Translations under genes and position numbers: made by a program | Assembly: GCF_019218635.1 (NCBI RefSeq) | Contig: NZ_JAHUZB010000001.1 | Location: forward strand, 310,001 to 374,000 | Source of the DNA: Enterococcus alishanensis | Lineage (GTDB): Bacteria > Bacillota > Bacilli > Lactobacillales > Enterococcaceae | Direction of reading: 5' to 3' | DNA: 64,000 bases | The notes under the pieces: generated by a model | The model's input: the letters and a program-made list of their open reading frames with translations, nothing else | Told to the model about the DNA's origin: nothing | The model's database searches: none | Shown here: positions 1-7,901 of the stretch, one piece after another | How positions within the stretch are numbered: position 1 is the stretch's first letter | Layout: every line of letters starts with the position of its first letter

Positions 1-1049
1 ATATCAATGAAACAATTATCAATGCCTTAAACGAAAGAAAGGCGTATGACATTGAATTAGCAGATGCCAGTAAAAAAAGAATTCATGTAGAAAATGTCGA
101 TGGGCTAAACAATAAAGACAATCCAGCAGCCGTAGTAGAGTCTGTTTTTAAAGCAGACATTGTTACTACCGCTATTGGTCCAAATGTGTTGCCTTTTATT
201 GCTGAATTAATCGCTCAAGGAATTCAAAAACGCCAAGCAGCAGGTTTGGAAAAACCATTGGACATCGTTGCTTGCGAGAATATGATTGGTGGAAGTCAAT
301 TTTTATTTGGTAAAGTCAAAGAATTTTTGACTACTGAAGATTTAGCTTACGTTGAAAAATATATTGGTTTTCCAAATGCGGCAGTCGACCGGATTGTACC
401 GATTCAACATCATGAAGATTCTTTATTTGTCTCAGTGGAACCTTTTAGTGAGTGGGTGATTGATGAAACTCAAAGTAAAAATAAAGCTGTTCATTTAGAT
501 GGTGTAGAATATGTCGCTGATTTAGAACCTTATATCGAAAGAAAATTATTTTCTGTGAATACTGGTCATGCGACTGTAGCATATACCGGAGCCTATAAAG
601 GTTACAAAACCATTGGTGAAGCGATTAAGGATCCAGATGTATTAGGAAAACTAAAAGCTGTTTTAGCTGAGACAGGAAATTTATTAATAGATAAATGGGG
701 CTTTGATAAAGCTGTTCATCAAGCTTATGCCGATAAAATTGTTGGCCGCTTTGAAAATCCATATATTTCAGATGGTGTTGATCGTGTCGCACGGACGCCG
801 ATTCGTAAACTTGGCTATGACGAAAGATTTATCCGACCAATCCGCGAGTTAAAAGATCGCAACTTAGATTATCAAAATTTAGTTGACGTGGTTGCTATGA
901 TCTTAAGTTACAACGATCCAGCTGATCAAGAAAGTGTGGAATTACAAAAATTATTGGCTGAAAAAACAGTTGCTGAAGTTATTAAAGAAGTTACTGGTTT
1001 AAAAGATGATGAATTAATTGGTGAAATTGTAAAAACTTATCAAAAATAA
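1..1049 (+). CDS. mtlD: Mannitol-1-phosphate 5-dehydrogenase, 5' end outside window
   Basis: The reading frame is open from base 3 and gives 348 residues. Family members are about 385 long, so roughly 37 N-terminal residues with the Rossmann GxGxxG loop lie outside the window. The enzyme oxidises mannitol-1-phosphate, delivered by the mannitol PTS, to fructose-6-phosphate with NAD in the cytoplasm. The segment TAIGPNVLPFIA and the polyol-dehydrogenase signature KxxxxNxxH (KLFSVNTGH, near bases 540-570) are present, as is the late motif RVARTPIRKLG. It is probably the last gene of a mannitol operon, since a terminator follows at once. The family assignment is firm; the rest of the operon cannot be seen. 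Confidence 0.95.
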   Translation, partial: INETIINALNERKAYDIELADASKKRIHVENVDGLNNKDNPAAVVESVFKADIVTTAIGPNVLPFIAELIAQGIQKRQAAGLEKPLDIVACENMIGGSQFLFGKVKEFLTTEDLAYVEKYIGFPNAAVDRIVPIQHHEDSLFVSVEPFSEWVIDETQSKNKAVHLDGVEYVADLEPYIERKLFSVNTGHATVAYTGAYKGYKTIGEAIKDPDVLGKLKAVLAETGNLLIDKWGFDKAVHQAYADKIVGRFENPYISDGVDRVARTPIRKLGYDERFIRPIRELKDRNLDYQNLVDVVAMILSYNDPADQESVELQKLLAEKTVAEVIKEVTGLKDDELIGEIVKTYQK

Positions 1050-1059
1050 ACTGGTTTAT

Positions 1060-1088
1060 GAGGAACTGATGATAGTTCCTCTTTTTTT
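1060..1088 (+). terminator. Rho-independent terminator after mtlD
   Basis: GAGGAACT (1060-1067) pairs with AGTTCCTC (1074-1081) and runs into a T tract. It closes the mannitol operon. Confidence 0.85.
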
Positions 1089-1103
1089 GCTAAAAATTTA
1101 AGA

Positions 1104-1164
1104 AATGGTCTATACAATTCTTGCAAAATAAAAAAATCTGATTTATAATTGGTACATACCAAAT
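1104..1164 (+). promoter_or_regulatory. nagB promoter between two NagR-like operators
   Basis: A sigma-A promoter is visible: TTGCAA at 1121-1126, a 17-bp spacer, TATAAT at 1144-1149. On each side lies a GntR/NagR-type sequence: AATGGTCTATACAATT at 1104-1119, upstream of the -35, and ATTGGTACATACCAAAT at 1148-1164, overlapping the end of the -10 and the start site. The known NagR/DasR consensus resembles ATTGGTATAGACCAAT. Binding is inferred. This geometry would allow repression relieved by an amino-sugar phosphate. Confidence 0.7.
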
Positions 1165-1184
1165 GAGAGATAGGAGTTTTTACC

Positions 1185-1886
1185 ATGGAAGTTATTCGCG
1201 TAAAAGACGCTGTTGCAGGCGGAAAAAAAGCATTTGAATTGATTAAAGCAGGTATGGACAGTGGGGCCAAAGTTTTAGGTTTAGCAACCGGTAGTACTCC
1301 TGAAACTTTATATCAAGATATGGTAAGTAGTGAGATTGATTTTTCTGATATGACATCAGTAAACTTAGATGAATATGTTGGCTTAGGCGGCGAAGATACA
1401 CAAAGCTATCGCTATTTTATGAATGATCATTTGTTTAATCAAAAACCATTCAAAGAAACTTTCGTTCCAAATGGAAAAGCGGAAGACTTAGCAGCTGAAA
1501 GCAAACGTTATGACCAAGTAATTGCTGATCATCCAATCGATATTCAAGTATTAGGAATTGGACGTAACGGTCACATTGGTTTCAATGAACCAGGGACTTC
1601 ATTTGATGCAACTACCCACGTAGTTAAATTAACTGAATCAACAATTGAAGCGAATAAACGTTACTTTGATAAAGCAGAGGACGTTCCAACTCATGCCTTG
1701 TCAATGGGGATTGGTTCAATTATGCAAAGTAAAAAAATTATTTTAATGGCTTTCGGCGAAAATAAAGCCGATGCAATTAAAGGTATGTTGGAAGGTCCAG
1801 TAACTGAAGACTTACCAGCAAGTGTTTTACAAAACCATCAAGACGTGATCGTAATTGTTGATGAAGATGCGGCAAGTAAATTATAA
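1185..1886 (+). CDS. nagB: Glucosamine-6-phosphate deaminase
   Basis: The 233-residue product converts glucosamine-6-phosphate to fructose-6-phosphate and ammonia, the last step of amino-sugar catabolism. Visible signatures are the phosphate loop [10 protein letters not shown] (about 34-43), the LDEYVGL segment with catalytic Asp62, and the [12 protein letters not shown] motif with His130. The length matches the short Gram-positive form without the allosteric tail. The start has a TAGGAG ribosome site. It is monocistronic, with its own promoter upstream and a hairpin downstream, and the flanking NagR-like operators suggest induction by amino sugars. nagA is not in the window. Confidence 0.96.
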   Translation: MEVIRVKDAVAGGKKAFELIKAGMDSGAKVLGLATGSTPETLYQDMVSSEIDFSDMTSVNLDEYVGLGGEDTQSYRYFMNDHLFNQKPFKETFVPNGKAEDLAAESKRYDQVIADHPIDIQVLGIGRNGHIGFNEPGTSFDATTHVVKLTESTIEANKRYFDKAEDVPTHALSMGIGSIMQSKKIILMAFGENKADAIKGMLEGPVTEDLPASVLQNHQDVIVIVDEDAASKL

Positions 1887-1901
1887 AAAATAGAATTTTG
1901 T

Positions 1902-1930
1902 GAGTAGCCTTTTGAAGGCTGCTCTTTTTC
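1902..1930 (+). terminator. Terminator after nagB
   Basis: GAGTAGCC (1902-1909) pairs with GGCTGCTC with one wobble, followed by TTTTTC. Confidence 0.8.
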
Positions 1931-1996
1931 TATGTAAATATATCTTTACATAGAAAAACAAAAGTGCTATCATTTAGTAAAGATATCTTTACTAAA
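1931..1996 (+). promoter_or_regulatory. Twin palindromic operators on the xre promoter
   Basis: Two inverted repeats sit 43 bp apart centre to centre, about four helical turns. The first (1931-1952) has arms TATGTAAA/TTTACATA. The second (1973-1996) is a perfect 24-bp palindrome with arms TTTAGTAAAGAT/ATCTTTACTAAA. Both share TATCTTTAC. A promoter fits between them: -35 TTTACA (1945-1950) inside the first palindrome, a 17-bp spacer, and extended -10 TGCTATCAT (1965-1973) touching the second. The second palindrome covers the start site. This points to tight autorepression by the XRE protein encoded next. Confidence 0.7.
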
Positions 1997-2009
1997 AGTG
2001 GGTGGGAAA

Positions 2010-2216
2010 ATGAAAGTAATCAATCATATTAAAGAAATTCGAGAAACACGAGGCATTGCACAAAAGCAAATGGCTGCCGACCTAGACGTTTCTCGTCAGA
2101 CAATGAATGCAATTGAAAAAGGGAAGTATAATCCTAGTCTGGAATTATCTTTAAAGATAGCTGATTATTTTTCTTTATCGTTTCAGGAAATTTTCTATTT
2201 AGAGGGGGATGAATAA
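2010..2216 (+). CDS. Small XRE-family repressor
   Basis: The product is a 68-residue single-domain helix-turn-helix protein. It starts IKEIRETRGIAQKQMAADL and carries the recognition segment VSRQTMNAIEKGKYNPSLELSLKIA typical of YozG-like regulators. The frame is open from a GTG at 1998, but that codon lies at the edge of the operator palindrome, and ATG 2010 with GGTGGG upstream is the better start. The stop overlaps the next gene's start region, so the two are translationally coupled. It probably represses its own promoter through the paired palindromes just upstream. The signal to which it responds is unknown; its partner is a small membrane protein, a common arrangement for XRE proteins of this size. 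Confidence 0.85.
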   Translation: MKVINHIKEIRETRGIAQKQMAADLDVSRQTMNAIEKGKYNPSLELSLKIADYFSLSFQEIFYLEGDE

Positions 2217-2598
2217 AATGGCTTTTTTTTATGGAACTAATCTTAGTTGGCCGTTAGTTTTATTAGTAATAATTTTGGGGTTATTTTTCTTTTATGCAAT
2301 AGTATCTACGCTTATATTTTTAATAAATCAAGCTCACAAACGAAATGATGAACTTGTTAAGAAAATAATGGTTGATTCTTTAGCAAGTACTGCTGTTGTG
2401 ATTATTTTAGTTCATCTTGTTCAAATGATTGCTCGCATTGAATATTTTAATCAGACAGGAGGGGACTTGCATTTAGTAATCACTAGTGGCATGGTGATAC
2501 ATTCATTAGGAGACATTGGTCCTCATCTCGAAGCATTTGGTTTTGATTTAGGAATTTTTGCAATCTTCACTTATATTTTCAAATTACGATATCGTTAA
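2209..2598 (+). CDS. Small integral membrane protein, function unknown
   Basis: The product is 129 residues. There are two clear hydrophobic spans (about 13-39 and 54-72) and a third weaker one near 110-125, with a charged KRNDELVKK segment between the first two. I do not recognise a named family. The start overlaps the end of the XRE gene by 8 bp; a second in-frame ATG at 2218, just after that stop, is also possible, and the GAGGGGG upstream serves either. The coupling implies that the regulator controls this protein, but its role cannot be deduced from the sequence. Confidence 0.75.
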   Translation: MNKMAFFYGTNLSWPLVLLVIILGLFFFYAIVSTLIFLINQAHKRNDELVKKIMVDSLASTAVVIILVHLVQMIARIEYFNQTGGDLHLVITSGMVIHSLGDIGPHLEAFGFDLGIFAIFTYIFKLRYR

Positions 2599-2637
2599 AT
2601 TTAATAACAAAACGATTGAAAAAGCGTATACTTTTAA

Positions 2638-2666
2638 TTGACACTCTAGCCTTCACATTTGATACT
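2638..2666 (+). promoter_or_regulatory. Promoter for the rsuA-mgtC pair
   Basis: TTGACA (2638-2643), a 17-bp spacer, GATACT (2661-2666). The untranslated leader would be about 80 bases. Confidence 0.6.
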
Positions 2667-2753
2667 TAATACTAAGATGACTTTCTATCATCAAGAGGTT
2701 ACAAGAATTATTTACTTTCATTTTTAAAATCATGTTATCGTTAAGGAGAACTT

Positions 2754-3461
2754 ATGCGTTTGGATAAATTTTTATCAGAAGTGGGTTTAGGAAGCCGTAA
2801 AGAAGTGAAACAGTTGATAAAAAAAGGACAAGTTAAAGTAAATCAGGTGGTAGTCAAATCTGATAAAACCCAAGTTGATCCTGAAAAAGATCAGATTGCT
2901 TTTTTAGATGCCCCATTAATTTATCAAGAATTTTATTATTATGTGTTAAATAAACCTGCGGGTGTTATTAGTGCGACGAGTGATCCTGTTCATCGCACAG
3001 TGCTAGATTTGTTTTCGTCAGAAGACTATCGCACTGATTTGTTTCCAGTTGGTCGTTTGGACAAAGATACTGAAGGATTGCTTATCATTACGAATGATGG
3101 GGAACTGGGTCATCAATTATTAAGTCCTAAAAAACATGTTGAAAAGGAATATTTTGCAGAGATTTCTGGAATAATGGATCAAGCAGATCAAGAAAAATTT
3201 GAAGTGGGAATTATTTTAGCTGGGGAAAAAATGTTACCTGCGAAGTTAATGATTGATGAAGTAACTGCAGTAACTTCAAAAGTAAGAATTATTTTACAAG
3301 AAGGAAAATTTCATCAGGTGAAACGGATGGTGAAAGCTTGTGGCAAGGAAGTGACTTATTTAAAACGCATTCGAATGGGTCAGTTAACATTGCCAGTCGA
3401 TTTAAAAAAAGGTCAGTATCGAGCACTTACTGACGAAGAATTAGTTAAGTTGAAGGAGTGA
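2754..3461 (+). CDS. rsuA: 16S rRNA pseudouridine synthase, RsuA family
   Basis: The product is 235 residues, with an N-terminal S4 RNA-binding domain (about 1-50, MRLDKFLSEVGLGSRKE) followed by the RsuA/RluE catalytic domain. The catalytic motif GRLDKDTEGLL places the active Asp at 103, and NKPAGVISA is the usual preceding motif. The family isomerises a single uridine in small-subunit rRNA, normally U516; which site is used here is inferred. The start has TAAGGAG upstream. It is cotranscribed with mgtC, whose ATG lies 5 bp beyond its stop. Confidence 0.9.
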   Translation: MRLDKFLSEVGLGSRKEVKQLIKKGQVKVNQVVVKSDKTQVDPEKDQIAFLDAPLIYQEFYYYVLNKPAGVISATSDPVHRTVLDLFSSEDYRTDLFPVGRLDKDTEGLLIITNDGELGHQLLSPKKHVEKEYFAEISGIMDQADQEKFEVGIILAGEKMLPAKLMIDEVTAVTSKVRIILQEGKFHQVKRMVKACGKEVTYLKRIRMGQLTLPVDLKKGQYRALTDEELVKLKE

Positions 3462-3466
3462 TTAGG

Positions 3467-4171
3467 ATGGATACCCATCTTTCAATCTATGAAATTATGT
3501 TGCGTTTGTTTTTAGCCATTTTAATGGGTGGTGCGATTGGTGCAGAAAGAGAATTGCATAATCGACCGGCGGGCTTGCGGACGCATATTTTAGTTTGTAT
3601 GGGTGCGACAATCATTGCTTTAATTCAAGTCGAAATTGGTTATAATGCCTTACAAACTGCTTTGAGTGAACCAAGATTGGCAGGAGTTGTTCGTTCAGAT
3701 GAAGCCCGATTAATCGCACAAGTTGTTAGTGGCGTGGGTTTTCTTGGTGCGGGGACAATTATTGTCACTAATCGTTCCATAAAGGGTCTAACAACTGCGG
3801 CTTCCATTTGGGCGGGAGCTGGTTTGGGATTAGCAATTGGAATGGGATTTTATGCAATTGCTTTCAGTAGTTTTGTTGGCATCATGGCGGCCTTAATTGT
3901 GGTGAAACGAGTTATTAAAGTTCACGCTATCAAAAAGATTGAAATTCGTTATATTCATCGAGAAGAAACCAAAGAATTTATTATGAACTATTTTGATAGT
4001 AAAAAAATCGAAGTTGAAGATGTTGATTTTGATGTTGATTTTATGGAGGATTATCGAATTTATACCAATGTGTATACGATTGATTTGCCCAAAGGACTGT
4101 CCTATACAGATGTGATTGAAGATTTATCGATGTATAAAAATATTACAAAATTAAGGATGATTAATGTGTAG
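3467..4171 (+). CDS. mgtC: MgtC/SapB family membrane protein
   Basis: The 234-residue protein has the MgtC/SapB core: a first helix ending in GGAIGAERELHNRPAGLRTH, then FLGAGTI and GLTTAASIWAGAGLGLAIG, in four or five membrane spans (about 1-150), followed by a soluble ACT-like tail. The frame is open from a GTG at 3458, but ATG 3467 with AAGGAG at 3453 is the better start. Family members are linked to magnesium stress and acid tolerance; whether this one moves any ion is unknown. Its last 189 bases recur at 12631-12818 as a decayed copy, so the region right of mgtC has been rearranged. Confidence 0.88.
   Translation: MDTHLSIYEIMLRLFLAILMGGAIGAERELHNRPAGLRTHILVCMGATIIALIQVEIGYNALQTALSEPRLAGVVRSDEARLIAQVVSGVGFLGAGTIIVTNRSIKGLTTAASIWAGAGLGLAIGMGFYAIAFSSFVGIMAALIVVKRVIKVHAIKKIEIRYIHREETKEFIMNYFDSKKIEVEDVDFDVDFMEDYRIYTNVYTIDLPKGLSYTDVIEDLSMYKNITKLRMINV
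3983..4171 (+). repeat. Left copy of a 189-bp direct repeat (3' end of mgtC)
   Basis: This stretch matches 12631-12818 almost base for base, including the TAG stop. Differences are one deleted A in the A7 run, and a few substitutions. The two copies bracket about 8.5 kb containing the sigma-54 sugar operon. Confidence 0.95.
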
Positions 4172-4197
4172 ACCGACTGTTATAGTCGGTTTTTTTA
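4172..4197 (+). terminator. Terminator after mgtC
   Basis: ACCGACT (4172-4178) pairs with AGTCGGT (4184-4190), then TTTTTT. The hairpin is absent beside the right-hand copy of the repeat. Confidence 0.9.
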
Positions 4198-4230
4198 TTT
4201 TTGATCAAAGATGGAGTTATTTTCACTCAG

Positions 4231-4259
4231 TTGAAAGCCTATGTTAATCTGTGTACAAT
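4231..4259 (+). promoter_or_regulatory. Sigma-A promoter of the LevR-like activator gene
   Basis: TTGAAA (4231-4236), a 17-bp spacer, TACAAT (4254-4259). It lies inside the 5' extension of the open frame and so supports a start at 4285. Confidence 0.65.
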
Positions 4260-4284
4260 ATCACTTACAGAGGAGGCTGGGGTA

Positions 4285-6819
4285 ATGATGAGAAAAGAAA
4301 GTGTTTTTAATTTTTTGCAGGAAGAAACAAAAAGCTTTATTTCTTTAAATGATTCGCCAAAGTTAAATTCTACTAGTATTTCAGAAGCTATGGGGATTGC
4401 ACGTTATAATATTAGTCGAGATTTAAATAGATTAGTCGAGGAAGAAAAAGTCATTAAGCTTTCCGGAAGACCTGTATGCTTTTTAGCAAAAGATCTGATT
4501 GAAGAAAAAATTGGTAATAGTTTAGTGATAGACGAGACGTTGACAATGGAAAAAATAAAAAAATTATTGACTAAACAATCACAAAAAAGTTCTAATGATT
4601 TTCCATTTAGTGAATTAATTGGCTATGATGGCTCGTTAGAAAATGCTGTTAAACAAGCGAAAGCAGCGTTGTTATATCCTCCTTTTGGTTTGCATTCGTT
4701 ATTGACCGGTCCGTCTGGCTCAGGTAAAACAACTTTCGCACGGTTTATGTATCAATATGCTACCAATTTTGGAAAACTGCAAAAGGATGCGCCATATATT
4801 GTATTTAATTGTGCCGACTACTCTAATAATCAACATTTATTATTAGATCATTTGTTTGGTCATGTGAAACATGCCTTTACAGGAGCTGAATCAGATAAAG
4901 ATGGGCTGATTGCTTCTGCTAATAACGGTATTTTATTTTTGGACGAAATTCATCGCTTGCCACCAGAAGGTCAAGAAATGCTATTCTCAATCATGGATCG
5001 GGGAGAATATTATCGATTAGGGGAATCTTCAAATCCGAGAAAAGTACAACTTTTAATTATTGGTGCAACAACCGAAGAAATTAAAGGCAACATTCTATCA
5101 ACTTTTTTGAGACGTATTCCTCTAAAAATTTATATGCCTAGCGTCAAAGAACGTGGGCTAGCTGAGAAAATAAAATTAATTTATTTTTGTTTTAAGCAAG
5201 AAGCTAAGAAGGTCGGGCGAAAACTACAAGTAAATGAAGATGTCATTCGCTTTTTCCTGCAATATGACCCAGTCGGCAACATTGGACAAATGAAAAATGA
5301 TATTCAATTATTATGTGCTAATGCTTTAGTAGATAGTATTTCTAGTCAGTCGGAAATAATTCAAGTGAAACTTTCTCATCTTTCTACGTATCTGATTGAT
5401 CAATTCTACTATACGCATTCTTCAGAAATTAATAGTGAGATTCGTGAAAAATTAAAATTATTAAAAATCGAGGAATTTGTTTTTAATCCAGAGGGAGAAA
5501 AAGATTCTGATCCATTTTTGTTAGTAGATGAGGAAGATAGTATTTCACATGATGTTTTAGAAGTTTACCATAAGCATTTGCAAGGTGAAAGTTCATTGTC
5601 ACCACTGAAATCAATTATTCATGGTAAGGCACAACAACTAGCGAAAAAACAAGGCAATCGACAACAAGCTATTTTTAAAATTGTCTCTCGAAAGAATTAT
5701 GAAGTGACGATTAATATTTTAAAAAAAATTGCGCAAAATAAACAATATCATTTAGAAGAAAGTAATATTAAAAGCCTCGCTTTACACTTGGATACGCTGA
5801 TTGAAAAAATTTCAGAAGGTTATTGTTTCAGAGATAATAACTTTTTAGAGCAACGTAAACCAAATGAGTTGGCCTTAGAAAAAGAAATAGAAGTTGCTGA
5901 ACAAATTTGTAAAGAAATCTCGAATCAGCTTGAAGTGAAGTTGCCAGAAAGTGAAAAATATTTTATTTCTCTTTATTTAAAAGCAATGAATGAAAAGTAT
6001 ACAGAGAAAAAAATCGGCGTGTTGGTTTTAATGCATGGTACTACTGCAGCAACAGATTTAGCTAGCACGTCGAATCAATTATTAAATGTGGATCATGCTG
6101 TAGGACTTAATATGCCGTTGACGCAATCTGTCGCTGATACCTTAGAGAAAGCAACCACAATAATCCAAGAAATCGATCAAGGAAAAGGAGTCGTTATTCT
6201 CAGTGATATGGGCTCTTTAAATATGTTTGGTGATATTATTACTAAAAAAACCGGTATTCCAACGCAAACAATTAAAATGGTGACCACGCCAATGGCGATT
6301 GAAGCTACAAGAAAATCATTGCTTCCAAAGATGTCAATCACAGAATTGTGTGAGAGTATTATCGAACAAAGTGCTTACATCGGCAATAGTGTGGAGGATA
6401 TTCAAACCAAAATATTTGAAGAAAAGCCAGAAACATTGGTTGATGATCGTCGGAGTAAAATAATTTGTATCTTGGAAGAAAGTTTGATTTTTTTAGATGG
6501 TACTGTCATTTATGACTTATTAGAAGCTGAAGCTAAAAAAATTGCTGAAAATTATCCGATTGAACACTATGAAGATTTTTGGATTAAATTTTTATTTCAT
6601 ATGAGTAATATGATTGAACGAGCGATTCGTAAAGAACAATTTTCAAGAGAGGAAAGTGTTATAATTATTCAAGCGAATACAACGTTATATCAATACTTAA
6701 AAGAACTATTAAAACCATTAGAAAATCGGTTTGCGATTGTGATTGAAGATAGCGAACTTAGCTATTTAATGGAATTAATCGAGGTCAATACTAGTACGAT
6801 TTATGAAGAGTACCAATAA
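4285..6819 (+). CDS. LevR-type sigma-54-dependent PTS operon activator
   Basis: The product is 844 residues from ATG 4285, which has AGGAGG eight bases upstream. Order of parts: N-terminal helix-turn-helix (about 1-60); AAA+ sigma-54 activator domain with Walker A GPSGSGKT (about 142-149), the sigma-54-contacting loop HAFTGA (about 196-201) and Walker B LFLDEI (about 217-222); PRD (about 450-560); a mannose-IIA-like domain starting IGVLVLMHGTT (about 577); and a second PRD at the C terminus. PTS phosphorylation of PRD and IIA-like histidines controls activity in this family. It almost certainly drives the sigma-54 promoter at 6949-6965. It resembles MptR/ManR/LevR; the inducing sugar is unknown. 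Confidence 0.93.
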   Translation: MMRKESVFNFLQEETKSFISLNDSPKLNSTSISEAMGIARYNISRDLNRLVEEEKVIKLSGRPVCFLAKDLIEEKIGNSLVIDETLTMEKIKKLLTKQSQKSSNDFPFSELIGYDGSLENAVKQAKAALLYPPFGLHSLLTGPSGSGKTTFARFMYQYATNFGKLQKDAPYIVFNCADYSNNQHLLLDHLFGHVKHAFTGAESDKDGLIASANNGILFLDEIHRLPPEGQEMLFSIMDRGEYYRLGESSNPRKVQLLIIGATTEEIKGNILSTFLRRIPLKIYMPSVKERGLAEKIKLIYFCFKQEAKKVGRKLQVNEDVIRFFLQYDPVGNIGQMKNDIQLLCANALVDSISSQSEIIQVKLSHLSTYLIDQFYYTHSSEINSEIREKLKLLKIEEFVFNPEGEKDSDPFLLVDEEDSISHDVLEVYHKHLQGESSLSPLKSIIHGKAQQLAKKQGNRQQAIFKIVSRKNYEVTINILKKIAQNKQYHLEESNIKSLALHLDTLIEKISEGYCFRDNNFLEQRKPNELALEKEIEVAEQICKEISNQLEVKLPESEKYFISLYLKAMNEKYTEKKIGVLVLMHGTTAATDLASTSNQLLNVDHAVGLNMPLTQSVADTLEKATTIIQEIDQGKGVVILSDMGSLNMFGDIITKKTGIPTQTIKMVTTPMAIEATRKSLLPKMSITELCESIIEQSAYIGNSVEDIQTKIFEEKPETLVDDRRSKIICILEESLIFLDGTVIYDLLEAEAKKIAENYPIEHYEDFWIKFLFHMSNMIERAIRKEQFSREESVIIIQANTTLYQYLKELLKPLENRFAIVIEDSELSYLMELIEVNTSTIYEEYQ

Positions 6820-6830
6820 ATTTTTTTAAG

Positions 6831-6863
6831 AGCACACTAAATTTTTATAAACAGCACACTAAA
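6831..6863 (+). promoter_or_regulatory. Candidate enhancer for the LevR-like activator
   Basis: AGCACACTAAA occurs twice, at 6831-6841 and 6853-6863, exactly 22 bp (two helical turns) apart and about 90-120 bp upstream of the sigma-54 promoter. That is the distance and phasing expected for an activator that loops DNA. Binding is inferred. Confidence 0.5.
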
Positions 6864-6948
6864 ATAAATATTTGTTCATTAGAAAGTATCTACTCATTGT
6901 TTCTTCGGAAAACACTGATTTGATACTTTTTTTAATTGTTTAAAAAAG

Positions 6949-6965
6949 TTGGCACAGCAATTGCT
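6949..6965 (+). promoter_or_regulatory. Sigma-54 (-24/-12) promoter
   Basis: The sequence TTGGCACAGCAATTGCT matches the RpoN consensus TGGCACNNNNNTTGCW, with GG at 6951-6952 and GC at 6963-6964. It lies 26 bp before the IIA start codon. In enterococci and Listeria, mannose-class PTS operons are read by RpoN with a LevR-type activator, as encoded immediately upstream here. Confidence 0.92.
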
Positions 6966-6990
6966 TTTAGAATAATGAGGAGGTGGAACA

Positions 6991-7407
6991 ATGATTGGTG
7001 TATTAATTTTGACACATGGTGAATTAGCATCGGGATTTCAAACTGCTTTAAATTTAATTTCAGGTGAAGCAGAAAATCTTGATACTTTGGGTTTATTTCA
7101 TGAAACGAGTATTGAAGACTACAAAGAAGAAGTAGCAACAAAAATTCAATCTTTGGATCAAGGTGAAGGTGTAATTATTTTTTGTGACATCTTTGGTGCT
7201 AGTCCTTATAATGTGACAGCACAAAACTATCAGTTATTAAAAGACAAAGTAAAGTATCGCTCAATTACTGGTGTGAATTTACCAATGGTAATCGAAGCTG
7301 TATGTAGCAGAGAGACAATGAGTTTAGATGAGTTGGCTCTTCATGTTCAAGAAATTGGAAAAAATGGCATTAAGGAATTATTTGAAAATTTTGGGAAGGA
7401 TGATTAA
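6991..7407 (+). CDS. PTS mannose-class EIIA component
   Basis: The 138-residue cytoplasmic protein belongs to the mannose/fructose/sorbose PTS class. It begins MIGVLILTHGELASG, which places the phosphorylated histidine at position 9, and keeps the later FCDIFGASPYN motif. It takes phosphate from HPr and passes it to the EIIB encoded 2 bp downstream. The start has GAGGAGGTGG upstream. It is the first gene after the sigma-54 promoter. The substrate cannot be read from this subunit; downstream genes point to a rare hexitol or ketohexose. Confidence 0.93.
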   Translation: MIGVLILTHGELASGFQTALNLISGEAENLDTLGLFHETSIEDYKEEVATKIQSLDQGEGVIIFCDIFGASPYNVTAQNYQLLKDKVKYRSITGVNLPMVIEAVCSRETMSLDELALHVQEIGKNGIKELFENFGKDD

Positions 7408-7409
7408 GA

Positions 7410-7886
7410 ATGAGTGAAATTGTACTAACTAGAGTGGATGACCGTTTGATACATGGACAAGTGATGACAGCTTGGGTAAAAAAAACACGAGCGAATCAAA
7501 TTTTAATTATTGATGAAGAAGTAGCGAAAGATGATTTTATGAGTGAAATTTTAAAAATGTCAGCGCCTTCAGGTATTGAAATTGCGGTAAAAGGTTTAGA
7601 AGATGCGGTCATTTTTTTGCAAGAACAAGAAACTGCAAATAAACGTTTGATTATCTTAGTCAAAGCACCGATCACAATTGAAGCGTTGATTGATCGGGGT
7701 ATTGTGATAGATAAATTAGTTGTTGGTGGTATGGGTGCTAAAGAGAATCGTCGCGTGCTCTATAAAAATATCTCTGCTTCTGATGAAGAAAGAGAAACAT
7801 TTAAAAAATTAATTGATCGTGGTGTTCCAGTCGTGATTCATATTATTCCAGATCAAAAAGAAACAGATCTTTCAAAATATCTATAA
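7410..7886 (+). CDS. PTS mannose-class EIIB component
   Basis: The product is 158 residues. The opening ends in RVDDRLIHGQVMTAW, the classic EIIB-Man motif, with phospho-histidine 15. The MGAKENRRVLYKNI segment near 110 is also typical. It is phosphorylated by EIIA and transfers phosphate to the sugar bound by the IIC/IID channel. It starts 2 bp after the IIA stop, so translation is coupled. Here A and B are separate polypeptides, as in sorbose- and N-acetylgalactosamine-type systems, unlike the fused IIAB of the main glucose/mannose PTS. Confidence 0.93.
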   Translation: MSEIVLTRVDDRLIHGQVMTAWVKKTRANQILIIDEEVAKDDFMSEILKMSAPSGIEIAVKGLEDAVIFLQEQETANKRLIILVKAPITIEALIDRGIVIDKLVVGGMGAKENRRVLYKNISASDEERETFKKLIDRGVPVVIHIIPDQKETDLSKYL

Positions 7887-7901
7887 AAAAGGGGGAAAAA
7901 A

